Shown here in pieces: positions 61,075 to 64,000 of a DNA stretch of 64,000 nt. The stretch is from Pseudoxanthomonas sp. J31 (GTDB taxonomy: Bacteria; Pseudomonadota; Gammaproteobacteria; Xanthomonadales; Xanthomonadaceae). The position numbers were made by a program, and so were the translations under genes. Numbering within the stretch: the stretch's first letter is position 1; each line of letters opens with the position of its first letter. Under the pieces are notes generated by a model, which worked only from the letters and a program-made list of their open reading frames with translations, was not told the origin of the DNA and made no database searches. The DNA lies in NCBI RefSeq assembly GCF_000510725.1, contig NZ_AZNZ01000002.1:310001-374000 (forward strand), in the 5' to 3' direction.

Positions 61075-62499
61075 ATGGACAGCCGGACCGGCCCCTTCCC
61101 GCCCGCGGGCGCACCACGCTTCCCCGACCCGGAGTCCGCCCTGCCCGCCGACGCCGGCGCGCGCGAGGACGCGGCCCGGCTACGCCAGGCCTGGCGCCGT
61201 ACCCTGGCCGGCACGGTGCTGGTGCTGGCCGGCGCCGCCGTTGGCGGCTTCGCCAGCGGCCATCCCGGCGCGGTGCTGGCGGCGGTGGCACTGGCTCTGC
61301 TGGCCTGGCACGGCTGGCGCCTGCACCGGGTGCTGGCCGCGCTGGACCGGCGCCAGCACCGCGAACCGCCATCCGGCGGCGGCGCCTGGAACGCCCTGGA
61401 CCGGCTCCTGCACCGCAACCAGGCCGGCATGCGCGCACGCAACCGCCGCCTGCTGGACATGCTGCAGGCCTACCGCGCCGCGGCCGCCGCGCTGCCGGAC
61501 GCGGTGCTGGTGGTGGACCGCAACACCCAGCGCATCCTGTGGTTCAATCGCGCCGCCACCGCGCTGCTGGGCCTGCAGCACCCGCGCGACCTGGGCGCGC
61601 CGGTAGCCGCGCGCCTGCGGCCGCTGCCGATGGCACGCTGGATGGCGGCCGGGCGCAACGCCGAACCGATCCTCGACGCGCCCTCCCCGGTGGACCCGGG
61701 CCTGCGCCTGAACCTGCGCCTGATCCCCTATTCGGAGGACTACTGGCTGCTGCTGGCACGCGACGTCAGCAAGCTGCTGCACCTGGAGCAGATGCGCCGC
61801 GACTTCGTCGCCAACGTCTCCCACGAGTTGCGCACCCCGCTGACCGTGGTCCACGGCTACCTGGACATGCTCGACCCGGAGGACTTCCCCGGGTGGGGCC
61901 CGATGCTGGCGGAGATGCAGAAGCAGTCGCAGCGCATGACCCAGCTGGTCGAGGACCTGCTGGCACTGTCGCGGCTGGAGGCGCGCGACAGCCTGCCTGA
62001 GGAGGAAGTAGCCATGGGCCCGGTGCTGGCGAGCCTGCGACGCGAGGCCGAGGCCTGCAGCCAGGGCCGCCACGCCATCGAGGTGCGCGACACCGCCGGT
62101 TGCGACCTGCTCGGCTCGGCGCGCGAACTGCACAGCGCCTTCTCCAACCTGGTCGGCAACGCGGTGCGCTACACCCCCGCCGGCGGCACCATCGCGATCG
62201 AATTCCGCCGCGGCGAAGATGGCGGCGCGGTGCTGGCCGTGCGCGACACCGGGGTCGGCATCCCGCCCGAACACATCCCCCGCCTGACCGAACGCTTCTA
62301 TCGGGTCTCCGGCAGCCGCTCGCGCGAGAGCGGCGGCACCGGGCTGGGCCTTTCCATCGTCAAGCACGTGCTGGGCCTGCACCAGGCCCGGCTGTCGATC
62401 GACAGCAACGTGGGCCAGGGCAGCACCTTCGCCTGCCACTTCGGCCCCGAACGCGTCCGTCCGAGGCATGATCAGCAGCTGCAGGGGGTGCTGCCATGA
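61075..62499 (+). CDS. phoR: phosphate regulon sensor kinase PhoR
   Basis: A 474-residue membrane histidine kinase. Two hydrophobic segments near residues 43-80 anchor it. A PAS-like region (LPDAVLVVDRNTQRILWFNR) follows. The dimerisation domain has the phospho-His in FVANVSHELRTPLTVVHGYL. The ATPase domain has FSNLVGNAVRYTPAG (N box), AVRDTGVGIPPEHIPRLTER (G1/F) and GGTGLGLSIVKHVLG (G2). The stop overlaps the ppk start by four bases. Confidence 0.94.
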   Translation: MDSRTGPFPPAGAPRFPDPESALPADAGAREDAARLRQAWRRTLAGTVLVLAGAAVGGFASGHPGAVLAAVALALLAWHGWRLHRVLAALDRRQHREPPSGGGAWNALDRLLHRNQAGMRARNRRLLDMLQAYRAAAAALPDAVLVVDRNTQRILWFNRAATALLGLQHPRDLGAPVAARLRPLPMARWMAAGRNAEPILDAPSPVDPGLRLNLRLIPYSEDYWLLLARDVSKLLHLEQMRRDFVANVSHELRTPLTVVHGYLDMLDPEDFPGWGPMLAEMQKQSQRMTQLVEDLLALSRLEARDSLPEEEVAMGPVLASLRREAEACSQGRHAIEVRDTAGCDLLGSARELHSAFSNLVGNAVRYTPAGGTIAIEFRRGEDGGAVLAVRDTGVGIPPEHIPRLTERFYRVSGSRSRESGGTGLGLSIVKHVLGLHQARLSIDSNVGQGSTFACHFGPERVRPRHDQQLQGVLP

Positions 62500-64000
62500 A
62501 CCGTCCGACCACCGACACGCGCACAGGCACCGAGGCACCGCAGCTGGTGCCCCTGCCCACCGGCCACGAGCCGGCCGACCCGCTGCGCGACCCGGCGCTG
62601 TACCTCAACCGCGAGCTTTCCCAGCTGGACTTCAACTTCCGGGTGCTGGCCCAGGCCCTGGACCCGCAGGTGCCGCTGCTGGAACGGCTGCGCTTCCTCT
62701 GCATCTCCTGCACCAACCTCGACGAGTTCTTCGAGATCCGCACCGCCACCGTGCGCCATGCGGCACAGCTCGGCCTGCCGCCGGCGTCCGACGGGATGGC
62801 CCCGGCGCAGCTGCTGGAATCGATCTACGCGCGTGCGGCGGAGCTGGTGCAGGCCCAGTACGACTGCTGGAACCAGGTGCTGCGCCCGGCGCTGGCCGAG
62901 TCCGGCGTGCGCATCCTGCCGCGCCAGGCCTGGAACCCGCGCCAGCGCCGCTGGCTGCGCGCCTACTTCCGCAACAAGGTCATGCCGGTGCTGTCGCCGC
63001 TGGGGCTGGATCCGTCGCACCCGTTCCCGCGCATCCTCAACAAGTCGCTCAACGTCGTCGTGATGCTCGAGGGCATGGATGCGTTCGGGCGACCGGGACA
63101 CCTGGCGATCGTGCGCGCGCCGCGCTCGCTCAACCGCATCGTCGAGCTGCCGCGCCAGCTGCGCGGCAGAGACGAGCAGGCCTTCGTGCTGCTGTCCTCG
63201 ATGCTCGCCGCCTTCGTCGACGAGCTGTTCCCCGGCATGACGGTCAAGGGCGCATACCAGTTCCGCGTCACCCGCAACTCGGAGCTGGTGGTCGACGAGG
63301 ACGAGGTCGACAACCTCGCCTCGGCCCTGCGCACCGAACTGGCCGGCCGAGGCTACCGCCCGGCGGTGCGGCTGGAGATCGCCCACGACTGCCCGCGCCC
63401 GATCGTGCGCTCCCTGCTGCAGAACTTCGAGCTGCCGGAGAACGCGGTCTACTACATCGACGGCCCGGTCAACCTCAACCGCGTCATCCAGGTCCACGAG
63501 CTGGTCCAGCGCCCCGAACTGAAGTACCCCGCGTTCACCCCGCGCAACCGCTTCGAGGAAGGCAGCGTGTTCGAGGCGGTGGCGCGCGGCGACGTGCTGC
63601 TGCACCACCCGTTCGACTCCTTCAGCGCCGTGCTGGAGCTGCTCAAGCAGGCCGCGGTCGATCCGGACGTGCTGGCGATCAAGCAGACCCTGTACCGTAC
63701 CGGCAAGGACTCGGCGATCGTCGACGCGCTGGTACAGGCCGCGCGCAACGGCAAGGACGTCACCGTCGTGGTGGAGCTGCGCGCGCGCTTCGACGAGGAC
63801 GCCAACCTCGGCGTGGCCGACCGCCTGCAGGAAGCTGGCGTGCAGGTGGTGTACGGCGTGGTCGGCTACAAAACCCACGCCAAGATGCTGCTGATCGTGC
63901 GCCGCGAGGGCCGGCGCCTGCGCCGCTACGTGCACCTGGGCACCGGCAACTACCACAGCGGCACCGCGCGCAGCTACACCGACCTGGGCCTGATCACCGC
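62496..64000 (+). CDS. ppk: polyphosphate kinase 1, 3'-truncated by the window
   Basis: At least 501 residues of Ppk1 are visible and the frame is open at the end. N-domain blocks are LYLNRELSQLDFNFRVLAQA and FLCISCTNLDEFFEIRTATV; then LSPLGLDPSHPFPRILNKSL, LHHPFDSFSAVLELLKQAAV and AIKQTLYRTGKDSAIVDALV. The catalytic His of the first HKD-like motif is in YKTHAKMLLIVRREGRRLRR. It polymerises ATP gamma-phosphate into polyphosphate. It is coupled to phoR, so it belongs to the Pho operon. Confidence 0.95.
   Translation, partial: MNRPTTDTRTGTEAPQLVPLPTGHEPADPLRDPALYLNRELSQLDFNFRVLAQALDPQVPLLERLRFLCISCTNLDEFFEIRTATVRHAAQLGLPPASDGMAPAQLLESIYARAAELVQAQYDCWNQVLRPALAESGVRILPRQAWNPRQRRWLRAYFRNKVMPVLSPLGLDPSHPFPRILNKSLNVVVMLEGMDAFGRPGHLAIVRAPRSLNRIVELPRQLRGRDEQAFVLLSSMLAAFVDELFPGMTVKGAYQFRVTRNSELVVDEDEVDNLASALRTELAGRGYRPAVRLEIAHDCPRPIVRSLLQNFELPENAVYYIDGPVNLNRVIQVHELVQRPELKYPAFTPRNRFEEGSVFEAVARGDVLLHHPFDSFSAVLELLKQAAVDPDVLAIKQTLYRTGKDSAIVDALVQAARNGKDVTVVVELRARFDEDANLGVADRLQEAGVQVVYGVVGYKTHAKMLLIVRREGRRLRRYVHLGTGNYHSGTARSYTDLGLIT

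Overview
The window reads as chromosomal DNA of a high-GC gammaproteobacterium, most likely Xanthomonadaceae/Lysobacteraceae (Lysobacter, Luteimonas or Pseudoxanthomonas-like). The grounds are very high GC at third codon positions, a PilZ gene closing the fab-tmk-holB cluster, an NAD-type isocitrate dehydrogenase, a DUF6165/KdkA lipopolysaccharide neighbourhood and phoB-phoR-ppk order. The genus is an inference from gene order. Almost everything is core genome; I see no prophage, integron, insertion sequence or CRISPR array.

Layout. Bases 1-2.8 kb hold the 3' part of a fatty-acid oxidation protein, a DUF4380-like exported protein and a PilZ protein. Bases 2.8-12.6 kb are one long minus-strand cluster (yceD, rpmF, fabH, fabD, fabG, acpP, fabF, pabB, mltG, tmk, holB, pilZ) that joins fatty acid synthesis to folate, cell wall and replication functions; plsX is missing from its usual place. 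Bases 12.7-20.1 kb carry maf, a GT39-type membrane glycosyltransferase, a MoxR/DUF58/TgpA transglutaminase operon, an Slp-like lipoprotein and a HIT hydrolase. Bases 20.1-23.4 kb hold recR, ybaB, dnaX and tRNA-Ser(GGA).

Bases 23.4-30.8 kb are the only accessory-looking part. They hold a tRNA-Ser-linked array of small palindromes, a YCII protein, two AraC-type regulators, a truncated isochorismatase-family gene, an EamA transporter broken by a one-base frameshift, an MFS exporter, an NADP-dependent oxidoreductase and a secreted protein of unclear 3' end that runs into the SRP RNA gene (ffs). Bases 31-35.9 kb are a minus-strand run from kdkA through an MBL hydrolase to moaA-C-D-E and a beta-propeller protein. 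Bases 35.9-40.4 kb carry a GT9 heptosyltransferase-like gene, a 1023-residue fused membrane/spermidine-synthase-like protein and DUF6165. A second copy of the palindrome array lies beside tRNA-Ser(CGA) at 40.6-40.8 kb.

Bases 41-45.6 kb hold a PP2C phosphatase and the conserved dnaQ, rnhA, yafS-like, gloB, mltD block. Bases 45.6-54.7 kb are a protein-quality cluster: ppiD, tRNA-Asp, tRNA-Val, hup, lon, clpX, clpP, tig. Bases 54.9-55.6 kb hold five tRNA genes (Pro, Arg, His, Lys, Leu). The rest holds a BI-1/YccA protein, NAD-type IDH, an AhpD-fold protein with a glutaredoxin, a BepA-like protease, and a phosphate operon (phoB, phoR, ppk) with a clear Pho box; ppk runs off the window end.

The strongest unexplained signal is the shared palindrome array downstream of both tRNA-Ser genes. 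The rest of the notable items are gene decay, operon-content differences and atypical motifs. I did not find a convincing new multi-gene system.
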